DNA of 64,000 bases from Chondrilla cf. caribensis (taxonomy: Eukaryota > Porifera > Demospongiae > Chondrillida > Chondrillidae): the NCBI GenBank assembly GCA_964020155.1, contig OZ026554.1, positions 4,531,327-4,595,326 on the forward strand, written 5' to 3'. A program made the position numbers and the translations under genes. Position 1 is the stretch's first letter, and every line of letters starts with the position of its first letter. The notes under the pieces are model-generated. The model was not told the origin of the DNA. It did no database searches and saw only the letters and a program-made list of their open reading frames with translations. This document shows positions 42,501 to 53,981 of the stretch, one piece after another.

Positions 42501-42682
42501 TACACTCAAGCCCCACCCAACTGAAAAATCTCATCAGAATCAGGACAAGTAGGGATTCTCAGCTTGTGATACGTACCTGTACAATAGGTGTGACCACATG
42601 TTAAGGATCGGGGAATATTATCCGGTTCTGTCTCTGAGTAATCTTCGTAACACAACGTACAAGTGGCTTCGTCGTCAGCCAT
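39578..42682 (-). CDS. TRIM-like RING/B-box/coiled-coil E3 ligase
   Basis: Five exons on the minus strand: 42682-42577, 42323-41996, 41782-41701, 41624-41431 and 40742-39578. Phases fit and give 624 residues. Residues 1-70 form a RING-HC finger: CTLCYEDY, TCGHTYCTACM (split by intron 1) and ITCPGC. A B-box type 2 follows at about 105-140 (MCSEH, CDKAVCSSC, HRRHE), then a coiled coil at about 145-290. The C-terminal 300 or so residues are disordered, Ser/Pro-rich and acidic at the end. They include three GGHESPLRRA-type 10-residue repeats. TRIM proteins are ubiquitin ligases that dimerise through the coiled coil. I see no NHL, SPRY or FN3 domain, so the target-binding mode is unknown. The start of exon 4 is the least certain border. 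The FITM stop lies 149 bp upstream. Confidence 0.85.
40205..40300. repeat. 30-bp coding minisatellite in the TRIM gene
   Basis: Two perfect and one diverged copy of a 30-base unit containing CATGTCCTCCTGCACGTCGG. On the minus strand it encodes GGHESPLRRA repeats. Confidence 0.85.
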
Positions 42683-42831
42683 ATTGTTATGACGGTGCTC
42701 TTACGGTACATGATCACGCACGTGATGTGAATTGCTCACTATATGATTATACAAACAAACGTGCTACAAATGAGCAGGCTCCGTACTGTGTACTGCATAC
42801 ACTACAAATACTATGTTAAACTTCGCAAAAA

Positions 42832-43731
42832 CTACTTTGGTACAGGTGTCCAGTTCAACATGGTGGAAGGATACAGAAAACCATAGGTGAACCACCAAAC
42901 TGAAATTCCTAGAACCAAACCAAGAACCTTTTCAACAAATGTGTGGAAGAAGAGACTCGTGGCTACAAGCATAGCGAATGCGGCAACCATGAAGCAGAAA
43001 CACAAACATTTAAAATATCCACTGAGAGACTTCAAAAACTTCAACGTGTCTCTCACATGCATGTGGCGCTCGCGAGCAGAGGTGATATCACTGATATCAT
43101 CATTTTGTAAACATTGAATTTTCTTGAGAGCCTTGAGTTCTTCGGTGACGATGAGAATACTGTACGTCAACAGGAATATGTGTCCTGATATATCAAAACC
43201 AATCCATGCGTGCCCTCCCCTACGACAGGACATGCGATCGAGAGCTTCACCTTCAGTTGAACCGGAACACGCACCGGTGATCTGGTCAACGTGTATGAAG
43301 AAGGTGGTAAAAATCCACCAAACTCCCGTGGCCACCGAGAGTCTACCAAGGCTAACGAAAACTCCTTTGACAGAGACCCCACTCAGTAAGTACCCAGTTG
43401 TGACCGAAATGGGGCAAATGCACACTAGAGTCCAAAACCAGGAAACCTTCACGAAATACACATTTAGAGCATTGTTTTTCTCCTTGAAATCCACGATGTC
43501 TTGATCGAATAAGGCCAGTTTACCGGACAGACTAAAATCTATAGCAGAAAACAGCAAAACCACCAGGGATATAATGATGGATTTTATGAGGGGATCACAA
43601 TGCAAAATTAAGTCGAGACTGCGACTCATCAGAGAGCTCCCATTGCTTTCGTTAATCTTTCCATCTTCTTTCCTTTTAGACTTCGAAGTTGACGGAAATC
43701 GACTTTTTGCTTCTGTAGCACTGCCAGCCAT
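42832..43731 (-). CDS. FITM: Fat storage-inducing transmembrane protein (FITM/FIT family)
   Basis: Single exon, 299 residues from ATG 43731 (MAGSATEAK). The in-frame TTG farther upstream is not a normal start. FIT proteins are ER membrane proteins needed for lipid-droplet formation and act as acyl-CoA diphosphatases. Family marks are ALNVYFVKVSWFWT, the block GHAWIGFDISGHIFLLTYSI (with the first catalytic-type His) and FFHTFVEKVLG (second His), plus WWFTYGFLYP near the end. About six hydrophobic helices are visible. The first 40 residues are Ser/Lys-rich and cytosolic. Vertebrates have FITM1 and FITM2; this looks like a single ancestral type. Its start codon lies 14 bp from the divergent PNP start, implying a shared promoter. 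Confidence 0.93.
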   Translation of the reverse strand: MAGSATEAKSRFPSTSKSKRKEDGKINESNGSSLMSRSLDLILHCDPLIKSIIISLVVLLFSAIDFSLSGKLALFDQDIVDFKEKNNALNVYFVKVSWFWTLVCICPISVTTGYLLSGVSVKGVFVSLGRLSVATGVWWIFTTFFIHVDQITGACSGSTEGEALDRMSCRRGGHAWIGFDISGHIFLLTYSILIVTEELKALKKIQCLQNDDISDITSARERHMHVRDTLKFLKSLSGYFKCLCFCFMVAAFAMLVATSLFFHTFVEKVLGLVLGISVWWFTYGFLYPSTMLNWTPVPK

Positions 43732-43745
43732 TTTATTAACCAAAA
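43732..43745. promoter_or_regulatory. Head-to-head start region of FITM and PNP
   Basis: Only 14 bases separate the FITM start codon (43731, minus) from the PNP start codon (43746, plus). Each 5' UTR must therefore run through the other gene's first exon, or the transcripts are leaderless. Control elements must overlap coding sequence. No TATA box was seen in either direction. Confidence 0.6.
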
Positions 43746-44785
43746 ATGGAGGTCGCTCAGTCCCCTGCTAAACGACAGACTCCGTAAGTTCGTACACTAG
43801 TCTCAAACGCTTCCTTGTCGGTTGGGAGCGTTCCGAATCTTGTATTCCTTAGCTCTTTATTTCACTTGTTATTTTGTACTGCTCTGGAAACTGTTCATAC
43901 AGCTGAAATTACTCTTTAGATCACGTGAAAGTTATATTCTGGTTATTGGAATACAATTTCAAGTACGGAATTTGTATTTATTTACTACAGTAATCGCTTT
44001 GGATCACCTAGGAAGAACGATCACGACAGTTTCCTCGAATAATGATCATGACGTCTACCCTACCCCTATGGCCCTACCTCTACTACTGAAAACCTAACTC
44101 TACCCTACTCCTACCTCTAATCTGCACCCTACCCATACCTTCACCCTAATGTCACCAAGAAGCTGTAAAACGGCTGTGATCGTTCTTCCTAGGTGATCCC
44201 ACAAGTCGTGTAGTATTAGATAAGTATTCGGTATACATGTAAGGTGATCCATGAAGTTTATTCTCAATGTTCAAGAATGTCAGTCTCCCCCTTTCTTCAC
44301 CAGTGAACCATTACATTGTGATTGAGTGTCTGCCACAAATGCCAGAATTCACATATGATATATCATTGAAGAATTTGGATAATGGAATATTAAGGTTAAA
44401 GGGATAATTTTGGTTGGTCCCGAGAATATGCCATTAAGAGAGGGCCATTGTAGAAATTACAGCTATCATTACAGCACCTGACCTTATAGACGTACATTAT
44501 AGATAATTTCCATCACTGGGCACCAGTTCAAGTTAAATTTCATTCTGAGATAGTTCAAATCAAAGTGAAATGATTTATGATTTATGTTGCAGAAATGGTA
44601 ATGGCTATGCTGAAGCTAGCAAAATAGCTGATTTTCTTCGCTCAAAGACAGACATTGTGCCTAAAGTGGGGATTGTCTGTGGATCTGGACTTGGAGGTTT
44701 GGCGGACAAACTGCAGTCTCCCACCACTGTGGAGTACAAGGATATACCTGGGTTCAGGGTCAGTACAGGTGAAATGCTCTGCACA

Positions 44786-44845
<60 letters not shown>

Positions 44846-46483
44846 CACACGCACATACACACACACACGCACACGCACACACATGCACACGCACACACAC
44901 ACGTACACACGCACGCGCACACACACACACACACACAGCTCAAAATCTGTTTGAAATGGCTCCCTACAATGAACCAAGTAAAGGATGCTTGACTGTTATT
45001 TCATTTTCACTGTTCCCCAGTCCCTGGTCATGAAGGAAAGCTTGTTTTCGGATTACTTGGTGGGAAGCCCACTGTTTGTATGAAGGGTAGACTGCATTTC
45101 TATGAAGGATACTCACCCAGTGAGGTATGTCAATGTCATGTAGAGGGTAGTACTAGCTGTCAAACACTTATTGTGGCTACTGTCTATAGCTAATAGGGCA
45201 CATTAGCTTTGTACTTCTGTACAAGTTGTATCTGTTTCACTCTGTAATCCTCATTGGATTTCTTGATCCAATTATCCTTTATGTGTGATGATTTTTCTTA
45301 GATTACTTTTCCGATTCGTGTAATGCGGCTATTGGGAGCTGAAGTGCTAGTGGTCACCAATGCTGCGGGTGGTCTCAATGAGACCTACAATAGAGGGGAT
45401 GTTATGGTGATGAAGGACCACATCAACCTTGTTGGTATGACAGGTATGCATCCTCTCATTGGGCCCAATGAAGACAGGTGTGTATGTACAGATGTGGAGG
45501 GGATAGTACATTGTGTGTATGTGTGTGTGTGTGCATGTGTGTGTTGTATTTCTCTCTCTCTCTCTCTCTCTCTCTTTCTGTGTGTGTGTGTGTGTGTGTG
45601 TTTGTGTAGCTGCATTGGTAGCTATCTGCAAATGGACATTCGTCTTATGTTATGAAGGTTTGGTCCAAGGTTTCCTGCCATGACAGTACCGTATGACATA
45701 GAGCTCAGAAAACTGGCTCTTGACACTGCTAAGGAACTCAACATGACAGACTTTGTCAAGGAGGGGGTGTACCTGTGCATTAGCGGTCCCTCTTATGAGA
45801 CGCCAACGGAGTCCAGGTTGGCGCGTTTGATTGGTGCTGATACCATCGGCATGAGCACTGCTCCTGAGGCCGTGGTTGCTAGACACTGTGGAATGAGGGT
45901 TCTTGGTGAGGATGAATTGTCTACTACTGTAGCTGATGTTTATGATCAAACAGTGTTATTTTTTTCACATGGTATAATATCTATGTCTATGATTTATACT
46001 GTACATACATTCATTTTGGGAGCACTTGTATTCAACAGCTGTGTTGGTTTTTCATTGAAGTTTTCCCACAAGTTTTGGATGTTATTGCCTTTGAGATTAG
46101 TTTTTGAAGATCCAAATTTGTGTTTACTGTTGGGAATTTCCCTTTATCAGCCCAGTTTGTAATCACATGTACCTACTCACACATCCTTGACTGTACAACC
46201 TAAACCCACCAGCAGAACAAATTGTTTATACTCAACTTGGGCTGCAGCTGCTGGAAGGCTGGTCCTGTCGTAATGGGACTCTTCTTTACTTCCACTTTGT
46301 GACTGTTCTTTTCTTTTGTTCATACCCTCAGGTGTGTCTTTGGTGACCAACATGGTTATCATGGACAATGATGTGGTGTCTGGTGGACCCACTCATGAAG
46401 AAGTAATGGAGACCGCTGACAAAAGGAGTAAGGATCTTCAAAATCTAGTGGAAAAAGTTGTCGAGAAGATAAAATTTCCATAA
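43746..46483 (+). CDS. PNP: Purine nucleoside phosphorylase
   Basis: Six exons: 43746-43783, 44593-44768, 45021-45124, 45302-45477, 45658-45905 and 46332-46483. Phases fit and give 297 residues, close to the 289 of human PNP. The trimeric cytosolic enzyme splits (deoxy)inosine and guanosine with phosphate in purine salvage. Visible signatures are [15 protein letters not shown] (phosphate-binding Ser), [22 protein letters not shown] (phosphate and catalytic His), [21 protein letters not shown] (purine-binding Glu), [18 protein letters not shown] and VTNMVIMD (catalytic Asn). The His of THEEV matches the ribose-contact His. All key residues are present, so it should be active. AATAAA follows at 46501, and the next gene starts 146 bp after the stop. 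Introns hold an inverted-repeat element and microsatellites. Confidence 0.95.
44001..44199. mobile_element. 199-bp element with perfect 24-bp inverted ends
   Basis: The left end GGATCACCTAGGAAGAACGA(TCAC) is an exact reverse complement of the right end. The interior is a C-rich CTACCC/CTACCT/CTAACT run on the plus strand. No TA duplication as in the other MITEs, so a separate family. It lies in PNP intron 1. Confidence 0.75.
44788..44937. repeat. (CA)n tract next to a PNP donor
   Basis: About 150 bases of CA with GC interruptions after about 44845. It starts 20 bases after the donor of PNP exon 2. Confidence 0.95.
45518..45602. repeat. (GT)n-(CT)n-(GT)n tract
   Basis: Short GT runs flank about 26 bases of CT in the PNP intron 45478-45657. 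Confidence 0.9.
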
Positions 46484-46500
46484 CAGTTGATATAGTTGGG

Positions 46501-46508
46501 TAATAAAA
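46501..46508 (+). terminator. PNP polyadenylation signal
   Basis: AATAAA sits 18 bases after the PNP stop codon in TAATAAAATC, the only exact signal before the next gene. Confidence 0.6.
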
Positions 46509-46629
46509 TCGGTATTAAATTATAGTATTCGTATTTATCTAGCTTTTGAATTATTATTATTGGATTGTATTATTATTAAATTGATTAATATTAAGATAGA
46601 CGGTTTCCATGGCAATTACAATCACGAAA

Positions 46630-47590
46630 ATGGCTGACACGGTAACTGGGCGAGTTGTGTTACCGAAAATCGAGTATGTAGTTTGGACTGTAATGCTTTG
46701 AGTATTCATTCAATAATCCCGAGATTGCTTATTTCTTTCTGTATAGAACGTCCAATGTACACATTGTGGCCATAAACCCTAATGACCAACCGGCGCTATT
46801 GTCTACTGCAGCAGCTGAACACTACCGGAGTACGCACACAGATAAAATCGATCTCAAGGTACATAGCAGTAACACGTACGTACAATGTGCAATACTAAAC
46901 TCGTGTAGTTACTCAAAATGTTGTATAACAATGGCATAGTATGACGAAATACGTATTTAATATGAATAGTTTTATATTCAGTTTATGTGTTCGAGGGGAA
47001 CTTGCTGGTACAGCACAAATAGTACCGAACGCTATACCCAGATGGTGCAGTCAGTATTGATCTTTGCTGCAAAGCGGAGGATGCCATTTGTTGTCAATTG
47101 ATCCTGGTGGTGAAGCATGTGCATTGAATGAATGTGTTATTTGATTTGCGTGAACACAGGACATTAGAGACAGCAGTTACTAAGTATGGGCATCCTTGTC
47201 ATTTGTAGACGCATGCTACGAGTAAAGGAAGTGTCCAACTCGACACCTGGCCTGTTCATTCTCTCCGCCCGGTCGCCTCCAACCTCTCCCTAGGGAGTAC
47301 AGCTTCGTACAACCAGACACAGACCGATGGCAATCAGGTGGCCAGAGTAAACCAGAGCAAGGAGAGTGTGGTGCCCAAGCCAAAGTTCCTCGAGCATCTA
47401 GAGGGCTACTTGGCAAAGGAGCTGAGACTCCTAGGGTGTCCACCAAATGGCCCAAGTGAATTGCGACTTCAGGTACGTATAATGTATGTACATATATAAG
47501 ATATACGTAGTTTTAGGATTACATAAAAATGTACATACTGGACACTGGGTGTTGTGTGTATACGTATGTATGCATATTTCATACATGATG

Positions 47591-47639
<49 letters not shown>

Positions 47640-49598
47640 TGTGTATTTGACATTAGTGTGTATGTATGCATGTACATTATCTGCGTATATAGCATATGTA
47701 TAATATGTACATAATACTTTGTGTGCATATTTGACACTATTGTTGTTGCCGATTGTTTCTTTGCAGGCACATCGTGAAGCCTTCGAGTACCTCATCAACG
47801 AGTTTAAGACGTACAAACCGATAATGTCAATTATCAAGAATGAATACGAGTTGTATATCGAACAGCTGCAGGCTACGCTCCTTCGTATGAAGCCCCTTGA
47901 GGTTGGTACAGAGATGGGTACTGTGTGCATAGTACACTGCAACTTGCTTAGTACATGCCTGGGTTGGTACATACATAGGTTAGTGCCTACTCCTCAATAC
48001 GTACATGGGTTATTACCTAGTAACTGTGCTGCATCACACACCTTTGCCTTTAATCCACCCATCATTTGGCATATACGTACATAAGTACTGTTTGTCCATT
48101 TATTCCTGTAATATCAGTTGTGTACATATGAACACTGAATTCTTGTTAATCGAGCACCGCTTTATCTGCCAAACCTTTCATTCTGCCATAGTTTTCCAGG
48201 ACCAAGACAATATATGAGTACTAATGAATATCCAGTTAATCCGCTAAACTTGTTAATTAATCCACCATATTCTCAGTAAACAAATTATGGCGGAATAACG
48301 AGAATTCACTCTATGTGTGTATGTACGTATGTCTCTACAGTATGACATAAGTACGTTGCGTTCTGTTATATATCAGGATGGTTACACACTGTGCGTGATG
48401 CTGGTGGTCTCTGTGATGGCTCTCCTTCTTCTGTCTCTGCATAGTCCCAGCTAGTCACTGTCAAGGAAGAATGCGACAGGAAGGTCATGGCTCTGAGGGA
48501 GGAGGAGAAAACAGGTCAACATGACAGTTGAATTTAGTTAAACACACTGAACTCAATTCACAGATCTCACCTATGTGCACAGGCGATCACACTCACTCTG
48601 AGTCACACCTGGTTGGCTCAAATTTCAGACCAACATACTTGTCCCAACAATCACATGTTGGAGTATTGATCTCCATGCAACGAGTGGAATTTTTGATATG
48701 CACGACTTGTATTGTCTCCAGAGGTTCAGAGTCACACCTACATAGCTCAAATTTCCAACCAACATGCTTGCCCCAACAATCCCTTGTGGGAGTATTGATC
48801 TCTAACAAGTGGAATTTTTGATAACTTCAGCTTTTAGTGTCTCCAGAGGTTCAGAATCCTCTGTGTTTGTCCAAACGGCAACATACTCCAGGGCTGCTCC
48901 ATACAGTACACAACCAGGCACACATGCTCATACATATAGCTGAACCTTATCGTTTGACAATCTTTCTAATTTGACTGCATATGCTCCCATCATTACAGGC
49001 GACATGTGACATGTTTGGTTGCCCAATGTGTGTACTGTTTGTATGTGTGTACTGTTTGTATGTGTGTACTGTTGGCGCTTATTGACACCAAACGGTGGTA
49101 CGTGCTTTTACAGAACTGAAGGCAGCCAAAGAGGAAATCAGAGATTTGCATGCAACAGTGGACCACATGAGGTGTGTACGTAACTACACATGTTTGTATG
49201 TATATACAGTACTTATGCATTGTAGCAACTTTGTACCTAGTTCTGTATAATTTTACATATGTCTGTCAATTGTGTACTCATGTTCCAGTGTGTGTGTGTC
49301 GTGTACCAGTGTGTTCCCATGTTTGCAGAGAGAAAGTGAAGACACTTGAAGCTCAAATAGCACGGGTGAGTAGACATAGCATGTTGTACACATTCACCCT
49401 GTAGTGGTTACAAGATTGTTTGTACGTATGTGCCTAGTATGTACATGTATACGTACGTACTTATCTATATACATACGTACGTATGTACATACATATGTGT
49501 GTAGTGTATGTAGTTAGTGTTCAGCTATCTATCCATTTTTGCTTATATTTACTACATATATTATGTACGTAAGTGCACATACACACACGCACACATAT

Positions 49599-49671
<73 letters not shown>

Positions 49672-52600
49672 CACACACACACACACACGAGCGAGCGCGC
49701 ACACGTACATACATATGCATGAAGATTCAAATGATTAGTTCTTTATGTACTTATTAGCTTCAAGAAGAGCTCAGTAGTCAGTATGAGCAGTACAGAAATG
49801 AAGCAGATGCCAGGTTTGGTGTAGTCCTGCATGTACATGTGTACTGGTGTGTATACTTAACATCCCCCGTCCCTTACACCTTGCTAGGAAACTCCTGATA
49901 TCTGACATGAATGATCTACGTGCTCGCCAGCAGGAGGGGAAGACAGCTGCCTCCACTACCGAGGATGAAAAGGAGGACCCTGTTGTGCTGAAGCTCAAAC
50001 TAGCGTACGTGTGTCATTAATCCTGAATTCATGTACTGTATATCACATTCCTATAGGGAGTACAGTACGTACGTATGTACACACATACTGTACTCTGTAT
50101 GTGTCCTGCATAAGTGTATATACAGCACGTACGTATGTATGAATGTACGTATATATGCATATTCACAACTATATTTATTTATTGTACATAATATAACATA
50201 CATGTACGTATATAATGTACATATTGGGTCGTTGCATCATGGATATTTAGTATGTATTTCATACAAATGGCACACTTTGTATACATACGTACAGTATGTA
50301 CATGCATACATATGCATGCATGTACAGTGCAACTCGTTGTGCTGTAGGAGAGCTCGCGAAGACCTGAAGGCATCAAATCGTAGGATCAACACCATGCTGG
50401 CGGACTACGGTGATGTGGTTCCTCGAAGGGACTACGAGAGGCTAGAGGGGTCCTTCCAGACATTGGAAAATGAGCACGAACAGCTAAAAAACGACCACAT
50501 CACCTTACTGGAGGAACAGAGGTTTGTATGTGCATATAAGGACTTCAAATGCTGTGGTGTGATGTAATATAGTGTACACTTGGACATCGGCATATGTATG
50601 TACGTATATGTACGCACACATATACGTATAATATGTATGTCTGCAATCCTCAAATTGCTGTCCACATGTGTGTACATATGTGCATACAGTGAGTTTCTGT
50701 TGACCCACCACAATTTGTGTGAGTTTGGCAGATTAACTGGATACTCATTGATACTTGTATATAATACTGGTTTTGGGAAGTTGTAGTGGATTGGAAGGTT
50801 TGTCGGATAAAGTGGTGGCCGATTTACGGGAAGTCACTATATGCATACACGTATGTAGGTACATGTGTCTGTATCCCTCAATCCATCTCCTTATGTACAT
50901 ACGTATATATGTACTCATGTACTCGATCCAGTGCACTGCAAGGGATATACAGGCAGGTCTGTGATGAGAAGGCAGCAATGGAGAAAGACGTGCTATCTCT
51001 AAGACGTACAGCAACTCCAAGGTTGGTATATACATATCTACGTAATGCTGACTAACCAGCCCAGTGATACTTCTATCTCACATACGTATGTGTATGTATT
51101 ATGTACACACACATGCATATCATAATCTGGTTTACATACATACGTATGTACAGTTGGATATGTGTATGTATGTATCTGTGCATGTACGAGATGTGTATGT
51201 ATGTGCATGTACGTATTAATCTCATGTCCCGCAGGCCTGATTGGAGTCGGTGTGCTGGATATGTCGAGGGAGGCAGTGAGACGTGGAAGACTGTCTCCGA
51301 AGGCCAGTCCAGTGACTACCTGGTGGACGTGCTCCTGGCAGAGATTGCCAAGGTGGACATCAGTGAGATACGCAAGGATGACAACTTCCAAGCCATGGTG
51401 AGCCTTGGGTGTACGTATAGTACAAGTGTGGTATACATACGGATGCACATACGTACATATGTCACACTGAAGGTTGGATGTCAGTCTGCATCTCCTCACC
51501 CCTTTACAGGGTACCAGTATGAACATCCCCGCTCACCTTCGCGGTGAAGGGATGGTTAGGAACCTACACATGAGCAAGAAGGAAGTGAATCAGCTCATTA
51601 ACAACTTCTGGAAGTACCACCTAGCACATGACACCTCAGATATGATGGTAGGTGATCTGAACACACATACGTATGTAGTACATACACGAATGCACATATG
51701 AGCATATGTATGTATGCATGTACGTATGCAGGTATGTACGTACGTACATATGTATGTATGTATGTATGCTCATATTTATGTGTGTACATTCTTAATAGGT
51801 GCATATATATGTGTGTGTACTGTATGTTCTTGTGAGTGGGATTGTTACATCCTCTCATCAGATGGACGACATCATGGCAGAGTTCTTACTGGAGTTCAAC
51901 CAACAGGACAAGACGGCTGCTCTGGAAACTGCCTACAGTCTGCACGACTCTTGTGTACAAATGTCACACGAAACATACATCAACTTATTTCAAGAGATTA
52001 TCTTGGGCAAGGTGTGTGTATTCAATACATCTGTATATACGTGCAGTATGCATACTGTTGTGCACATATACATATGTACGTTCGTACGTATATGTGTGTT
52101 CTTCCTTGGTCCACTTCAACATTAAATTACATGTAGTATACGTATGTACAGTACATACATAAAGTATATGCACATACAAATGTGTGGCTTGTGTGTATTA
52201 TGTACATACTATGTACATACATATATATGAGTGGTTGGACCTATATACGTATGTCATTACTTATATGTGTGTATAAGCAGTTAATGTTCATTCATACATG
52301 TACGTATGTATATGCATAATATTATATACCTAAACTTATGGATGTATTTGTGTCCGTAGTTGGACGAGGTTGTGTACAGGAGGTGGATTAGGGACCAGTC
52401 TGTGCTGATAGAAGCCTTGACAAAGGCAGCCCAAGGGAAGGTAAGAGAGTGGTCATCAAGTGAAGTGTGAGGTGCGCCTACCTCGTTTGCAACTTCATAC
52501 ACAATACATGTGTACTGTACATATGCTCTTGACAGTACATTATCCATACACATCCTACTACTGTACATATAGTACGTATAGGACACATGTTATGGTTATT

Positions 52601-53599
52601 TTGTTGTGTAATTATTCACATTCCAGGAGGAAATCAGTGGAGAGCAGTTCAAGTCTGTCTTGACTCAGGTCTTTCCCGCTAAAGGACCTGAAGCAATATC
52701 TGTCCTCATTATTTCAGCAAAGGAGAGCAGTCAGTCTTCTGGCAGTGGCATCAGCTTCGTTGCTGCAATGACACCAGTGAGCGCAGAGTGGCAGTACGAT
52801 GTAGTACAGTTCTTGATAGAACTGTTTGGAATATGAGTACAGCGAATATTCATCATAACCCATCACCACTTTATCGATCTGCCTAACATTTTAATCTGCC
52901 ACAATATACCCAGTACCGATATAATGTACAAGTACTAATGAATATCCAGTTCTGTATCTGCTCAACTCATTACTCCACCATATTGTCAAACATGAATTGT
53001 GGTGGATTAGCAAGTATTCGCTGTATTCACAAAGATCTACTGGTTACTATACACATAAAACTAGTGCATAGTATATAGTATGCTTTGTGGACTTGGGTGG
53101 ACACTGTTATGTACCACTGGTGCAATGGGAAGTGTTGAAGGATTGAGCTAGCTGATTTTCCTCTCACTTACAGGATGCTGTGTGCCGTCCCAGTGAGTTT
53201 GTGGTGAAGCTCCTCGAACAAAGTAGAGAAGAATGCAGAACATTTGTGCAATACATTGTCAAGTTACTGGGAAATAGAAGGTGAGTCTTCATCTGCCTTC
53301 CGTGAATTGTCTCTGTGTGTTAAGATATGACAACATCTCCGTAAGGAAGTGTTGGAGTATGTACACCAACATCGAAATACACTTTTCCTTTTCAATTCGA
53401 CAGCACGGTGTCTGTTGACGAGCTGAGATCGGCCATTTTAGCAGTTTATCCCCAAATCTCAAAAGATGAGGTTGCTCGAGTTCTGTCACTGACGTATGGC
53501 TTAGACCCCTCCCAGCTATCGGATGCTCCTCCTGATGTCACCATCCCGGCGGATGAGGTCCCAAGAAAACTAATTCAATTGGATATCCAACAGATTTGA
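46630..53599 (+). CDS. TSNAXIP1: TSNAXIP1 homologue (translin-associated factor X-interacting protein)
   Basis: Eighteen exons: 46630-46673, 46747-46858, 47209-47472, 47767-47901, 48445-48514, 49114-49171, 49329-49365, 49758-49813, 49888-50004, 50348-50521, 50932-51021, 51235-51397, 51510-51647, 51862-52011, 52360-52440, 52627-52776, 53174-53280 and 53404-53599. All phases fit and give 713 residues. The family N-terminal domain is clear in exons 3-4: FLEHLEGYLAKELRLLG, LRLQAHREAFEYLINEFKTY and SIIKNEYELYIEQLQ. A long coiled coil follows in exons 5-11. The C-terminal half has helical, EF-hand-like segments but no clear calcium loop. The vertebrate protein binds translin-associated factor X and is linked to spermatogenesis and cilia; that role here is inference. 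An in-frame ATG at 46609 is possible, but 46630 has the better context (GAAAATGG). Introns carry three MITEs of family C. Confidence 0.9.
47593..47640. repeat. (GT)n microsatellite
   Basis: About 46 bases of GT in the TSNAXIP1 intron before the exon at 47767. Confidence 0.95.
48133..48311. mobile_element. MITE, family C, diverged copy
   Basis: The left end CACTGAATTCTTGTTAATCG and right end GGCGGAATAACGAGAATTCACT are inverted. The interior shares TTTATCTGCCAAACCTTTCA and AATGAATATCCAGTTAATCC with the other family C copies. It lies in TSNAXIP1 intron 4. Confidence 0.65.
48595..48830. repeat. 130-bp tandem dimer in a TSNAXIP1 intron
   Basis: GAGTCACACCTGGTTGGCTC at 48600 and GAGTCACACCTACATAGCTC at 48728 begin two related stretches. 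Both contain CAAATTTC, CAACATRCTTG, CCCAACAATC and GGAGTATTGATCTC. A third partial echo (GTGTCTCCAGAGGTTCAGAA) follows at 48838. No coding function. Confidence 0.7.
49577..49690. repeat. (CA)n microsatellite
   Basis: About 110 bases of CA with GC breaks, ending in GAGCGAGCGCGC, in the TSNAXIP1 intron before the exon at 49758. Confidence 0.95.
50687..50838. mobile_element. MITE, family C, diverged copy
   Basis: It starts CAGTGAGTTTCTGTTGACCC after TA and ends GGGAAGTCACT before ATA. The interior shares GGCAGATTAACTGGATACTC and GGTTTGTCGGATAAAGTGGTGG with the copy at 5129-5303. In a TSNAXIP1 intron. Confidence 0.65.
52840..53023. mobile_element. MITE, family C, diverged copy
   Basis: TA-flanked ends CAGCGAATATTCATCATAAC and GTGGATTAGCAAGTATTCGCTG. 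The compensating CG changes in both ends keep the terminal repeat complementary. In a TSNAXIP1 intron. Confidence 0.7.
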
Positions 53600-53981
53600 T
53601 AGATAGTGGTTGTCTTGCATGCAATGTGGAGACTGATGTTGGTGAAGTAATGAAACTGAAGTGTTAACGTGACCCCCATTATCACCGGATGTTCCTTCAA
53701 AGTATATGGTGTTAACGTTACTTTCAATTTTATTCCTACTCGTGTATGGTACATGCTTTAGTACATTTAATCTGGATCTGTGTAATATTACGCTATATAT
53801 ATATATTATATGCTTCACAATGTAGTATTATAATACATACAAGATAGAAAAACTAGAGTAATATAAGCTCATGGTGGCTAGAGAACCATACATGTTCAAT
53901 ATAGTTCCATCACTGCTTGCAGTATTCGTGACATTGAGTATAAAATGAGTAATGCAATAATTCTAATTACAAAATTGCTGT
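53600..53981. other. Convergent 3' spacer
   Basis: 382 bp between the TSNAXIP1 stop (plus) and the stop of the SPFH gene (minus). AT-rich, holding both 3' UTRs. No gene. Confidence 0.5.

Noticed and set aside
43732..43743. FITM start at 43743
   Set aside because: That codon is TTG; the first ATG in frame is 43731 and fits the family length.
46609..46629. Upstream in-frame ATG for TSNAXIP1
   Set aside because: Possible, but the ATG at 46630 has the stronger context; kept only as an alternative.
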